Assembly (NCBI GenBank): GCA_963772515.1
Contig: CAVYXC010000006.1
Location: 1-31,301, forward strand
DNA length: 31,301 nucleotides
Reading direction: 5' to 3'
Origin: JAFAHD01 sp963772515
Lineage (GTDB): Bacteria; Vulcanimicrobiota; Vulcanimicrobiia; Eremiobacterales; Eremiobacteraceae
Part shown: positions 23,822 to 31,301 of the stretch, in pieces
Numbering within the stretch: the first letter of the stretch is position 1
Layout: every line of letters begins with the position of its first letter
Notes under the pieces: generated by a model
What the model was told of the DNA's origin: nothing
Seen by the model: the letters and a program-made list of their open reading frames with translations, nothing else
The model's database searches: none
Position numbers and translations under genes: made by a program

Positions 23822-24640
23822 TCAGACGATTCCGAAGACCACTGTTTGGCCGGGGTATTCCGGCAAGGAGAGATGGAGCGAGTCGAACCGCAGCGTCTCG
23901 ACTTTTCCGGTCTGCGGGTCGCGCATGTCGAACGGTCCGATGACCACCCACTGCGCCGGCGACAAGACGTCGAAATCCGTCCAGAGCCTCGTGAATTCCG
24001 GGCTTGCCTTGTGCAACGATTCGATGAGCGCTTCGAAGTCGCGGTCGCCGACATGTTCGGCGTATTCCGCGCGAAACGCCGCGACGAGCCGGCCCGCGTA
24101 GTCCTGCCAGCGCGGATAGAGCACGCGCGAGTCCTTGTCGGTGAACAGCCGCCACAGCATGTTGCGTTCGAGCGCGGGCGCGTTGGGGTCGAGTTTTTGA
24201 AAGCGGGCGAACTTCTCGTTCCACGCGAGCCAGTCGAAACGCGTGTTGCGCAGGTAGGCGAATCCGTCTTTGAAGTTCTCGACGATGAAGCGCACGCCCG
24301 GATCGACCTTCATCTCCCACACGTGCTCGTGCTGATGCGCCGCATCGGGCCAGACGAGCTTTTGGAGATACTGGATCTCCGACGAATTGAGGCGCAGTGC
24401 CGTAGTGATGCGCTCGAGGGTCTCCTCGCTGACGCCGATCGGCCGTCCCTGCTCCAGCCACGTGTACCAGGTCACGCCGACGTCCGCGAGCAGCGCGACC
24501 TCTTCTCTGCGCAGACCTTTGACGCGTCGGCGCGGGCCCGCGGGCAAGCCGACGTCGGCGGGCGTGAGGCGCTCGCGGCGGGACTTGAGGAACGAAGCGA
24601 TCTCTTCGTGCCTGTCGTGTTGGGTCGGGTTGATGGACAT
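23822..24640 (-). CDS. XRE-family regulator with MmyB-like ligand domain
   Basis: A 272-residue protein. Residues about 10-95 form an XRE helix-turn-helix ('GLRREEVALLADVGVTWYTWLEQGR' motif, split over residues 42-66). Residues about 110-270 form the MmyB-like domain ('RNTRFDWLAWNEKFARF', 'RLVAAFRAEYAEHVGD', 'SPEFTRLW', 'HPxx-like' core and 'LRFDSLHLSLPEYPGQTVVFG'). Such regulators bind fatty acid or similar ligands and often control a neighbouring oxidoreductase; none lies beside it here. ATG 24640 is the family start. It is upstream of and codirectional with the CHASE2 operon, with palindrome copy B between. Confidence 0.88.
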   Translation of the reverse strand: MSINPTQHDRHEEIASFLKSRRERLTPADVGLPAGPRRRVKGLRREEVALLADVGVTWYTWLEQGRPIGVSEETLERITTALRLNSSEIQYLQKLVWPDAAHQHEHVWEMKVDPGVRFIVENFKDGFAYLRNTRFDWLAWNEKFARFQKLDPNAPALERNMLWRLFTDKDSRVLYPRWQDYAGRLVAAFRAEYAEHVGDRDFEALIESLHKASPEFTRLWTDFDVLSPAQWVVIGPFDMRDPQTGKVETLRFDSLHLSLPEYPGQTVVFGIV

Positions 24641-24733
24641 GGTTGTGGGGCGAGTGTTCGCGCCGCTAAGAAAGTCGGCCTTGCGAGGGGTTCGCAAGGC
24701 CGATGGTGGGCGCGTCGCTGTCCTTGCTGCGTC

Positions 24734-25918
24734 CTAGCGGGAGATTCTCACGTCGATGCTCGTCGGGTTGCTCAGTCCCGTGTTCGAACCCGAGATCGTT
24801 TTTTGGTACGCCGATCCGCCTTCTCCGTTGGAATAGACGGTGACACTATTGTTCCCATCGTTGGTCACCCATACGGTGTAGTCGCTGTAGACCGACACGC
24901 CGTAGGGGCTCGAGAGGTTCGTCGAGATCGTGTTGACCGGCGCGACGTTGCCGCTTTGCGTCGGCGAGAACACGAGGACTTTGTCCGGGTTGCGGTTGAC
25001 GACGTAGAGGTAGCCGCTCACGTCGCAGTACAGGCCGATCGGATCGGTGATGCCGGTGAGCGTTCCGCCGATCACTTTCTTGGGGGCGATGTTGAGCATC
25101 TGATTCGGCGTCGGGGTTGGGAATTGGGACGAGGGCAGCCACATCATGACCTGCTTGCCCTTGACCGAATCCACGTAGATGGCGCCGGTGTTGACGCTGT
25201 TCGAACTGTCGACTGCCAGACCTAGGCCGTCAGCGAGCTGGGTGTTGGAGCCGACGATCGAGTACAGCGGCGCGGGGTAGGATCCGTTGTTCGCGTTTTC
25301 TAGGTGTGCGACGATGCTCGGCGTCGCAGGAGCGGAGGGGACGTTGATCGTGTACGCGGGCTCGTCGCCCTGCGGCAGCATCACCAGGTAGTTCTCGGTC
25401 GCGCCGTAGGGCGCGGTGAGTCCGTTGCCGGAGCCCGAGAGCGTCTGGTCCGGCGCGACGTTGCCGCCTGCGCCGCCGTTCATGGTGGCGATGCCCCAAC
25501 GCAAGACCGAGTCGCCCGTGGCGTTGGAGACGAAGAAGTCGCCAGTGTCCCCATCGTACCAGAGGCCGTAGTTGCCGTTGAGGTTCGTGGACGAGCCTTT
25601 GAGCGTTGCGAGCGGCGTGGCATTGCCCGTGGTGGTGAACTGATAGCTCGTCACGGAGCTGTTGCCCTCGTTCGAGACGAGCACTTGCCACTGCGGCGGC
25701 GGCGACGGACACGTTCCGAATTGCGGCTGGGCATGCGCTTGCATGCGTAGCCCTTGCGGATTGCCGATGCAGTTGCCGGCTTGCGGGGAGAGCTGCCTTT
25801 GGCCCGGCAGCGCGCCGCCGCCGCTGCATGCGGCCACGAACATCGCACTGATGGCCGCGCCGATCGCCACTGATGTCGCCGTGTTCAGCCTCACACGGCG
25901 TCTGGTATCTTGATTCAT
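24734..25918 (-). CDS. Secreted beta-propeller lipoprotein (NHL-like repeats)
   Basis: A 394-residue protein with a lipoprotein signal ending in lipobox 'VAAC' followed by a Ser/Gly linker. The rest is blade-like repeats: 'QVLVSNEGNSSVTSYQF', 'GLWYDGDTGDFFVSNATGDSVLRW', 'GLYCDVSGYLYVVNRNPDKVLVF', 'GVSVYSDYTVWVTNDGNNSVTVYS', each with the 'N-A/N-x-S-V' turn of NHL/SMP-30-type propellers. It has the same plan as the frameshifted lipoprotein at 14687-15620. Start ATG 25918 has GGGAG 9 bases upstream. Probable surface binding protein; ligand unknown. Confidence 0.8.
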   Translation of the reverse strand: MNQDTRRRVRLNTATSVAIGAAISAMFVAACSGGGALPGQRQLSPQAGNCIGNPQGLRMQAHAQPQFGTCPSPPPQWQVLVSNEGNSSVTSYQFTTTGNATPLATLKGSSTNLNGNYGLWYDGDTGDFFVSNATGDSVLRWGIATMNGGAGGNVAPDQTLSGSGNGLTAPYGATENYLVMLPQGDEPAYTINVPSAPATPSIVAHLENANNGSYPAPLYSIVGSNTQLADGLGLAVDSSNSVNTGAIYVDSVKGKQVMMWLPSSQFPTPTPNQMLNIAPKKVIGGTLTGITDPIGLYCDVSGYLYVVNRNPDKVLVFSPTQSGNVAPVNTISTNLSSPYGVSVYSDYTVWVTNDGNNSVTVYSNGEGGSAYQKTISGSNTGLSNPTSIDVRISR

Positions 25919-25943
25919 TTTGTTATACTCCCATGACGCCACT

Positions 25944-25949
25944 TTATAA
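25944..25949 (-). promoter_or_regulatory. Candidate -10 box of the beta-propeller lipoprotein gene
   Basis: On the minus strand this reads TATAAA, about 26 bases upstream of the start ATG, with the GGGAG ribosome site between. No good -35 box is seen at the right distance, so the call is tentative. Confidence 0.35.
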
Positions 25950-26123
25950 AGAAGAGGTCGTTGGGTGTTGGCGAGTTCGGTTGGCCATCCCAGGAATTCG
26001 CAAAACTAGCACTAGGAATACTAGCCAGCGTGGGGATATGGTCCGATGTGATGTGGCGTTTGGGTCGGCTGTTAGCGGCTTTGCTTATTGTCGATAGGAT
26101 GCGCGGCGGTGCGGGGTGCGGGG

Positions 26124-27182
26124 ATGCCTGTGGCACCAACGGTCGTCGTCTATCCTCGGCACGGTAGCCCGCAGGATAGTGAAGTGGTGCCGCGCGGCCC
26201 TGGTCTCGTGCTGATGGGCGGCGGTCTGCGCGTCGATGCGGCGTACGCCTGGATGCACGATGTGATCATGGGTCCGCACGCGCGTTTCGTGCGCGGTGGC
26301 GACATCATCGTGCTGCGCGCGACGGGCACGAATGATTATGATTCCGAGTTGATGGCGGCGGCGCCGTTCAATTCGGTGCGCACGATCGTGGTGGGGCGGG
26401 GCGCCTCTTACGACGATCTGGCGAAGGTTGGTGCGTTGGTGGATCGCGCGCAGGGCGTGTTTTTCTCGGGCGGCGATCAGGGCAACTACGCGCGCTGGAA
26501 GGGCACGCCGCTGATCGCGGCCGTGCAGCGCTTGTACGACCGCGGCGGCGTGGTGGGCGGCACGAGCGCGGGCTTGGCGATCCTCGGCGAGTACGTCTTT
26601 GATTCTGTCGCGGCCGACGCGGTGAGCGATGACACCTCGGTCACGACTGCCAATGCGGTGGCCGATCCGAGCGAATCGATCATCAGCTTCACACATGGAC
26701 TGCTGGTGTTTCCGTCGTTGCACGGTGTCATCACCGACTCGCACTTCCATACGCGCGGTCGCTTCGGCCGGTTAACGGTGTTCTTGGCACGGTTGGCAAG
26801 CGTGTCTTCTTCTCCACTGATGGGCGTCGGCGTGGACGAGGGGAGCGCGATCGTGATCGATAGCCACGGGATGGGGACGCTGTTGCTGCAACGCCCCGGC
26901 GGTTCTGCGTTGTTCGTCCGACTTACAGCGGGCACGCGCGTTTCAGGGCGCCCCTTCGTTGCGGCGGGCGTCCGCGTGACGCAGCTCGACCGTAGCGGCG
27001 AGCGGTTCGATTTTCGGACGTGGTGCTCTTCGGCGCCGTCGTATTCGGTGGATGTGGACGGCCGGCGCTCGCCGATCTACGCGCCGGCCGACCCGTACGT
27101 CATTCCTGCCTATGCCGTTACGGCGTCATGCTCTGCGCAGCCCAACACGCCTGCTGCCCGTGGCACTGCTGGTTCGCGGTGA
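26124..27182 (+). CDS. Cyanophycinase-like peptidase (S51 family)
   Basis: A serine peptidase-like protein of the S51 group. 'GLVLMGGGLRV' opens the fold, 'GVFFSGGDQGNYARW' is the substrate loop, 'GGVVGGTSAGLAILGE' carries the nucleophile Ser (codon 160 counted from TTG 26088), and 'GVITDSHFHTRGRFGRL' supplies the His region. Members cleave beta-Asp-Arg dipeptides from cyanophycin or related isoaspartyl bonds. ATG 26124 is used as start; TTG 26088 extends it with 'LSIGCAAVRGAG'. A one-base shift near 26087 would join this to 'MWRLGRLLAAL' at 26051, producing a lipoprotein signal. The 3' end overlaps the sulfatase gene by 65 bases. Confidence 0.8.
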   Translation: MPVAPTVVVYPRHGSPQDSEVVPRGPGLVLMGGGLRVDAAYAWMHDVIMGPHARFVRGGDIIVLRATGTNDYDSELMAAAPFNSVRTIVVGRGASYDDLAKVGALVDRAQGVFFSGGDQGNYARWKGTPLIAAVQRLYDRGGVVGGTSAGLAILGEYVFDSVAADAVSDDTSVTTANAVADPSESIISFTHGLLVFPSLHGVITDSHFHTRGRFGRLTVFLARLASVSSSPLMGVGVDEGSAIVIDSHGMGTLLLQRPGGSALFVRLTAGTRVSGRPFVAAGVRVTQLDRSGERFDFRTWCSSAPSYSVDVDGRRSPIYAPADPYVIPAYAVTASCSAQPNTPAARGTAGSR

Positions 27183-28611
27183 GGATCTCGTGCAGGCGCT
27201 GGTGTTGTGCCGGCGTCAGGCTTTGCGCGGTGTTGCTGAGCTCGTAGGGGTCGCGCGTCAAGTCGTAATATCCGACTTCACCGTCCTCGTACTCGACGTA
27301 CATGGCGTTGTCGAGGCGCAGCGCGTTGTAGGTGACCGGATCGGCCGAGTGCGGGATGGGAGCGTCCGGATCCGTGATGCTTGGACCGGGTCGCTTGTGC
27401 TCGACGAGCGCGACATGGCGCCACTCCGCCACGTCGCCGCCTTGGAGCAGCGGCAGCAAGGCGTGGCCGTCGGCTTGCGGCGGCGGCGCTTGGCCGCCGA
27501 TGCGCGTGTAGGTCTCGGCGAGATCGACGTTCTCCACGATCTGGTGGACGACGACGCCTTTGGCGACGCCTGGGCCGACGATGACGAGCGGCACCGAGAT
27601 GTCGGTGTCGAACGGCGTCATCTTGCCCGGACGAAGTGAGTACTCGCCCATATGGTAGCCGTTGTCGGAGCTGAAGATCACGTAGGTGTTTTGGTCGCCG
27701 AGCTGCGCCAGCTCCGTGCGGATCTGGCCGATCATCTTGTCGACCGCTAAGACCGATTGCGCGCGCATGCGGAAGAACTTGTCGATCTTCATTATCTCCG
27801 GCTGGCCCATGGGCGGGATCTCTTGCAGCCACTTCGGCGCGTTGGGTCCTGGGCGCGCCCCGAACGCCGGGCCGCGAGGCGCGGTGAGTCCGGGGAATGC
27901 ATTTTCGTCGCGCGGCGCAGGAATGTACGGGGCGTGCGGTGCGAAGGTCGCGATCTCGATGAAGTACGGGCCGGGTTGTGAGTTGCGGATGAACCCCTGC
28001 GCGATGCCGGAAACGACGTCGGTCAGGTAATCCTTTGGATCGTGGCCGTATTGGACGACTCGGCCGTTCTCGTTGAGCGCGTAGTTGAAATTCGGGTAGC
28101 CGTTGCCGGCGACATCCCATTCGTTCCAACCCTGGGGAACGCCGTCTTTGGCCGGCTGGTAACCGTTGAGGTACTTGCCCAGCATGGCGGTCTTGTAGCC
28201 CGCTTGTTGGAGCACGACCGCGAATGTCTGCGACTGATTGCCGTGGGCGTTGAACGATTCATAGCCGCCGAGCGGCGGCTGGTTGGTGAGCACATGCGTG
28301 TCGTGCGGGAACTTGCCGGTGAAGATCGACGAGCGCGATGGACAGCACAGGGAATCGGTGACGTAGTAGTTCGAGAAGGTCGTGCCGTCCTTTTGCATCT
28401 GCTGCAGGTTGGGCATGTACTGGACGAGATTATCTGCCAGGTCGTCGGTGAGGATGAAGATGATATTGGGCCGGCGCGTCTGGTCAGCTTGGGTGGGCGT
28501 GGTTTGGTCGGCGCGGCCTTTGAGTGCGGGCGTCATGAGGATGGCGGCGACGCACGCGAAGGCGATCAATGCAAGACCGATGGCAGGCATAAGACGTTTG
28601 AACGTGCTCAT
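27118..28611 (-). CDS. Secreted sulfatase
   Basis: A 497-residue alkaline-phosphatase-fold enzyme with a signal or anchor helix (residues about 8-28). 'RPNIIFILTDDLADNL' gives the metal ligands Asp56 and Asp57; 'SLCCPSRSSIFTGKFPHDTHV' holds the Cys-type CxPSR motif (Cys89), the site of formylglycine formation; 'YVIFSSDNGYHMGEYSL' gives the C-terminal metal Asp-Asn. So it should be an active sulfatase if a formylglycine-generating enzyme exists elsewhere in the genome. Start ATG 28611 follows GGAGGTG closely. The C-terminus is Cys-bearing ('QCHGQQACW'). Substrate (sulfated sugar or aryl ester) unknown. Confidence 0.9.
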   Translation of the reverse strand: MSTFKRLMPAIGLALIAFACVAAILMTPALKGRADQTTPTQADQTRRPNIIFILTDDLADNLVQYMPNLQQMQKDGTTFSNYYVTDSLCCPSRSSIFTGKFPHDTHVLTNQPPLGGYESFNAHGNQSQTFAVVLQQAGYKTAMLGKYLNGYQPAKDGVPQGWNEWDVAGNGYPNFNYALNENGRVVQYGHDPKDYLTDVVSGIAQGFIRNSQPGPYFIEIATFAPHAPYIPAPRDENAFPGLTAPRGPAFGARPGPNAPKWLQEIPPMGQPEIMKIDKFFRMRAQSVLAVDKMIGQIRTELAQLGDQNTYVIFSSDNGYHMGEYSLRPGKMTPFDTDISVPLVIVGPGVAKGVVVHQIVENVDLAETYTRIGGQAPPPQADGHALLPLLQGGDVAEWRHVALVEHKRPGPSITDPDAPIPHSADPVTYNALRLDNAMYVEYEDGEVGYYDLTRDPYELSNTAQSLTPAQHQRLHEILTANQQCHGQQACWAAQSMTP

Positions 28612-28712
28612 GGCACCTCCCCACAACTCTGTGCCCTGGAATACCGACAATGCGCGTTCGCATCCTTTCGAACGCCAGGCGCACTGGGCCCGAACGGCGT
28701 ACTCGAACGACC

Positions 28713-29222
28713 ATGCTCATGCGGCCTGCATCGTCCGTGATCTCGGTCGTTCTTTGCGTGCTCGTCACGGCGTGCTCGGGCAACCAGCGCGCTGCAAGCC
28801 ATGCGACTCCGTCAACCGCACCCTCGCGGGTCCGCGCTTCTGGGCCTTCTTCTACTGCGCTTTCTGCGCTCGCCAATGGGCGCTCGATCTTCCAAACCGG
28901 TCGGGATCTGCGCGGTGCGCTAATCGTGGCGATGCCACCGCCGCCTTTCACCAGCTGCGCCGCCTGCCACCGCGCCGATGGGGCGGGCGGACTGCATCTA
29001 CCCGGCGGTGCGGTCAGCGCAGATCTTCGGCGTTCGGCGCTCGTGTCGGGGCAAAAGACTCCATACACATTGGCACTGCTCGAACGCGCGATCTCTACCG
29101 GCGTCGACAGCCAAGGGCATCTTCTCAGTCCCGTCATGCCGCGCTGGCGTCTGACGCAGCAAGATTTGCATGACGTGGCTTCATACGTCTTGGACGGTCT
29201 CAGCAAGGAACAGTCGAAGTAA
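28713..29222 (+). CDS. c-type cytochrome lipoprotein
   Basis: A 169-residue protein from ATG 28713 (ATG 28719 or 28650 are alternatives); the 28713 start gives a normal lipoprotein signal with lipobox 'VTAC' (Cys21). One heme-binding CxxCH is present, 'SCAACHRADG' (Cys82, Cys85, His86), and the distal ligand is probably Met142 in 'LLSPVMPRW'. The layout matches single-heme electron carriers in which the end helix 'DLHDVASYVLDGL' packs on the heme. It is divergent from the sulfatase and 15 bases upstream of the SPFH gene. Confidence 0.85.
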   Translation: MLMRPASSVISVVLCVLVTACSGNQRAASHATPSTAPSRVRASGPSSTALSALANGRSIFQTGRDLRGALIVAMPPPPFTSCAACHRADGAGGLHLPGGAVSADLRRSALVSGQKTPYTLALLERAISTGVDSQGHLLSPVMPRWRLTQQDLHDVASYVLDGLSKEQSK

Positions 29223-29237
29223 GAAGGGAGTTAAGTC

Positions 29238-30143
29238 GTGTTCGTCATTCAAGCCGCTTTGTGGATCATCGGCTTCGGCGGCGCCGCTTATATCATTTGG
29301 CGCGCGTTGGTGTACTGGGTCCAGAAGCAGAAAGAGGCGCCTTCACCGTTGCCTTACTTCTCCTTTGTGGAGGCTCTTGCGGTGCTGCTCGTCTGCGGCG
29401 GCATCGCCTCCAGTTTCGGCGAGGTGCCTGCCGGTTTTCGCGGCGTCGTGCTGCGCTTCGGCGGCACGACCGGCGAAGTCAAGCAGCCGGGACTGTACAC
29501 AGTGGTCCCGTTCATCACCACGGTCGTCCTCATGAACGTGCAGGTGCAGGCGTACTCTGCCGATGCGGCGGCTGCGTCGGCCGATCTCCAAAACGTGCAG
29601 ACCAAGGTCACGCTCAACTACACGGTCGATACGGATAAAGTCGTCGATGTGTACAATAGGCTCAATCAGGATTATCAAGATCGCATCATCGCGCCGGCGA
29701 TCCAAGAAGCCACCAAGGCTGCCACCGCGCACTTCACCGCCGAGGAGCTGATCACTAAGCGACCCGAAGCGCGCAATCTGCTCGAACAGACGCTAGCGAC
29801 GCGGCTCGGCGAGTTCGACATGCACATCGCGGCGATGAGCATCACGAATTTCGAGTTCAGCCAGGACTTCTCCAATGCTATTGAGGCCAAAGTCGTCGCG
29901 TTTCAGAACTATCTCAAGGCGCAGAATCAATTGAAGCAGGCGCAGGTGGATGCGCAGACCGCGATCGCGACGGCGCGCGGCGACGCGACCGCTAATACGT
30001 TGCGACGCCAGGCGATCTCAGAGCTGACCGTGCAATACGATGCGATCCAAAAATGGGATGGACACTATCCGTATGTGGTGGGCACTGGCGCGACGCTGAT
30101 CGGATTGAACGCGCTGACCGGCAGCAATGGGACGTCCAAGTGA
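29238..30143 (+). CDS. SPFH/prohibitin family membrane protein
   Basis: A 301-residue protein starting at GTG 29238, 7-8 bases after AAGGGAG. Two hydrophobic segments (about 2-21 and 43-61) are followed by the SPFH/band-7 domain (about 63-230: 'VPAGFRGVVLRFGGTTGEV', 'PGLYTVVPFITTVVLMNVQVQAY', 'VTLNYTVDTDKVVDVY', 'RIIAPAIQEATKAATAHFTAEELI', 'MSITNFEFSQDFSNAIEAKVVA') and an Ala/Gln coiled coil. It should form ring-like scaffolds in the membrane, often stabilising proteases or respiratory complexes; it may be linked to the neighbouring cytochrome (inference). Confidence 0.9.
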   Translation: MFVIQAALWIIGFGGAAYIIWRALVYWVQKQKEAPSPLPYFSFVEALAVLLVCGGIASSFGEVPAGFRGVVLRFGGTTGEVKQPGLYTVVPFITTVVLMNVQVQAYSADAAAASADLQNVQTKVTLNYTVDTDKVVDVYNRLNQDYQDRIIAPAIQEATKAATAHFTAEELITKRPEARNLLEQTLATRLGEFDMHIAAMSITNFEFSQDFSNAIEAKVVAFQNYLKAQNQLKQAQVDAQTAIATARGDATANTLRRQAISELTVQYDAIQKWDGHYPYVVGTGATLIGLNALTGSNGTSK

Positions 30144-30214
30144 CCGTGGGGCGAAGGATTCGCGAGCGTCTTCCTGAACGCCCGCGGGGACTCGCTTGGC
30201 AAGGGAGGCTCGCA

Positions 30215-30931
30215 ATGCGGCGTCTGTTAGCGGTGGTTCTTCTCGTTGGTATCGGTGCGGTGATCGGCGATGTTCGACCAGCCGCCGCCAGCGTTTCGGC
30301 GACGGTGTTCGCACGGCCGGATAATGTGACGCAAGCGCCATGTCCCTGGACGTTCACGTTCCACGGCAACCTTAGTTTCGATCAGCCGGGACCGATCACG
30401 TATCGATGGATCCGCAGCGACGGCGCGCAAGGGCCGACTATCACGAAGAATCCGTCGACGGCTGGTCACTTCGGCGATTCTACGACGTGGACGCTGTCAA
30501 TGTCTTATTCGGGCTGGGAACAGCTGGAGATCCTCGCGCCGCAGCACGTGTACTCGAACCGGCAATCGATCAGTCTCGCATGCTCCGGAAGCAGCGGGCC
30601 GCAAGGAAGCCAGGGACGCACCGTAAGCGCAACGGTCTTCGCCCGACCATACCACGTCACGAACGCGCAATGTCCGTACACGTTCACCTTCCATGCGACG
30701 ATCACCACGAACGCGCCGGGACCGATGACTTTCCGTTGGATCCGAAGCGATGGCGCGCACGGGCCGGACATCTCGAAAAATCCGTCGACGGCCGGTCATT
30801 TCGGTCAGATGGACACGTGGACACTGGGCGGATCCGCGCTGCCGGCGTTTAGCGGTTGGGAGCAGATCGAGTTCCTGGCTCCGTACCACACGTTTTCGAA
30901 CCGTCAGGGCATCTCGCTGAGCTGCCAGTAG
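30215..30931 (+). CDS. Secreted protein with two tandem ~105-residue repeats
   Basis: A 238-residue protein with a signal peptide (residues 1-25, 'RPAAASVS'). The mature part is two similar domains joined by 'SGSSGPQGSQGRT'. Shared blocks are 'SATVFARP', 'CP-TFTFH', 'RWIRSDGA-GP', 'KNPSTAGHFG', 'TWTL', 'GWEQ-E-LAP' and 'SNRQ-ISL-C', each domain having one Cys near the start and one at the end. This looks like a beta-sandwich with a disulfide, duplicated within the gene. Start ATG 30215 follows AAGGGAGG. Family not recognised; a binding role outside the cell is likely. Confidence 0.75.
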   Translation: MRRLLAVVLLVGIGAVIGDVRPAAASVSATVFARPDNVTQAPCPWTFTFHGNLSFDQPGPITYRWIRSDGAQGPTITKNPSTAGHFGDSTTWTLSMSYSGWEQLEILAPQHVYSNRQSISLACSGSSGPQGSQGRTVSATVFARPYHVTNAQCPYTFTFHATITTNAPGPMTFRWIRSDGAHGPDISKNPSTAGHFGQMDTWTLGGSALPAFSGWEQIEFLAPYHTFSNRQGISLSCQ

Positions 30932-30946
30932 ACAGCTTAATAGTAA

Positions 30947-30978
30947 AGAGCCGACCGCGCTGATGCGTGGTCGGCTCT
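30947..30978 (+). terminator. Hairpin terminator after the two-repeat secreted gene
   Basis: A 14-bp stem (outer arms AGAGCCGACC / GGTCGGCTCT, inner GCGC/GCGT with one G-T pair) with a TGAT loop, 16 bases after the stop at 30931. The T-run is short, so it may also act for the convergent SEC-C gene. Confidence 0.7.
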
Positions 30979-31002
30979 ATCTCGTGTACGGCGCTCAAAG
31001 AT

Positions 31003-31242
31003 CTATCGTTCGTAACTGTTGCGGCGGCTTCCATCGTACTTGCCGGCACGCATGCAGCATTTCTTGAAACCGTCGGCCGGAGCCGCAGGGGCAGAGATCG
31101 TTTCGTCCGAGCTTCTCAGCGAGTTCCTTGTCGTCATGAACCAGCCTAAAAGCCGCGCTTAACGTGCGTCTCCGAGGGGAAGCCTTTGCGGCGCTTACTG
31201 CTGCGCTCGAAAGGAATAGTCGGCCTTGTGTTTGTTCCCCAT
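31003..31242 (-). pseudogene. SEC-C zinc-motif protein broken by frameshifts
   Basis: Reading from ATG 31242 gives 'MGNKHKADYSFRAQQ' then a stop. Skipping one T (31197) continues as 'KRRKGFPSETHVKRGF'; skipping one of four T's (31148-31151) gives 'RLVHDDKELAEKLGRNDLCPCGSGRR'; skipping one of three T's (31067-31069) gives 'FKKCCMRAGKYDGSRRNSYER' and a stop at 31003. The result is a canonical SEC-C site CxC...CC in a 78-residue protein. Without the last correction the zinc site is spoiled. Total length minus three bases is a multiple of three. Either assembly indels near a contig end, or a decayed gene. Confidence 0.6.
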
Positions 31243-31263
31243 GACCGTGTCCTCTATAAGTCA

Positions 31264-31292
31264 AGCCGGCCGCGCCTATAGCGCGGCCGGCT
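31264..31292. terminator. Perfect 12-bp hairpin at the right edge
   Basis: Arms AGCCGGCCGCGC / GCGCGGCCGGCT with a CTATA loop. It lies upstream of the minus-strand SEC-C gene and would end a minus-strand transcript entering from the right; only a partial T-rich tail follows on the plus strand. Confidence 0.55.
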
Positions 31293-31301
31293 CTTGCAAT
31301 T

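Noticed and set aside
23846..25225. Plus-strand open frame of about 459 codons
   Set aside because: It lies antisense to the XRE-MmyB and beta-propeller genes and reads as low-complexity Arg/Asp/Val sequence typical of GC-rich antisense frames.
1..31301. CRISPR arrays, tRNA or rRNA genes, insertion sequences, prophage genes
   Set aside because: No regularly spaced repeats, cloverleaf-like segments, rRNA-like stretches, transposase, integrase or phage structural genes were seen on reading both strands.

Overview
This is a gene-dense, GC-rich bacterial chromosome segment with no gene-free gap over about 210 bases. No rRNA, tRNA, ribosomal protein or other phylogenetic marker is present, so the host cannot be named from the sequence. 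The many secreted beta-propeller lipoproteins with Pro/Thr linkers, Uma2 nucleases, a TPR-CHAT protein, an XRE-MmyB regulator and several toxin-antitoxin (TA) pairs suggest a free-living soil or sediment lineage of the Eremiobacterota, Dormibacterota or Chloroflexota kind. That placement is inference only.

Left part (1-7.2 kb), accessory or defence-like island. A 585-bp piece of a WYL-regulator gene lies at the left edge and is repeated at about 96% identity inside a complete WYL gene (2861-3919). Between the copies sit a UPF0149 protein, a Uma2 nuclease, and an HTH-nucleotidyltransferase/HEPN (MntA-HepT-like) TA pair. Divergent from the complete WYL gene runs a tightly coupled three-gene operon: a winged-helix/YbjN-like protein, a small Cys-containing protein and a CPBP membrane protease. 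An orphan BrnA antitoxin, a tiny membrane protein and a second Uma2 follow.

7.2-17.8 kb, mixed metabolic and secreted functions. Plus-strand genes encode a large secreted TIM-barrel-like protein, a VOC protein and a secreted FN3-like protein. After them come a DDAH/CtlX-type amidinohydrolase, a secreted cupin with a 4-TM protein, a HicAB pair, an aldo/keto reductase, small secreted proteins, a frameshifted beta-propeller lipoprotein, an M48-like membrane protein with an altered zinc motif, and a dihydrofolate-reductase-like protein.

17.8-23.8 kb, minus-strand operon. CHASE2 sensor, secreted FecR/Ig-like protein and secreted TPR-CHAT caspase-like protein are joined by 4-base overlaps at both junctions. 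The block is bracketed by two near-identical 26-bp palindromic repeats.

23.8-31.3 kb. An XRE-MmyB regulator, a second beta-propeller lipoprotein, a cyanophycinase-like protein (probably with a frameshifted lipoprotein signal), a sulfatase, a c-type cytochrome lipoprotein, an SPFH/prohibitin protein, a secreted two-repeat protein and a SEC-C protein broken by frameshifts. Apparent single-base frameshifts at three loci mean either indel errors in the assembly or real decay; reads would decide.
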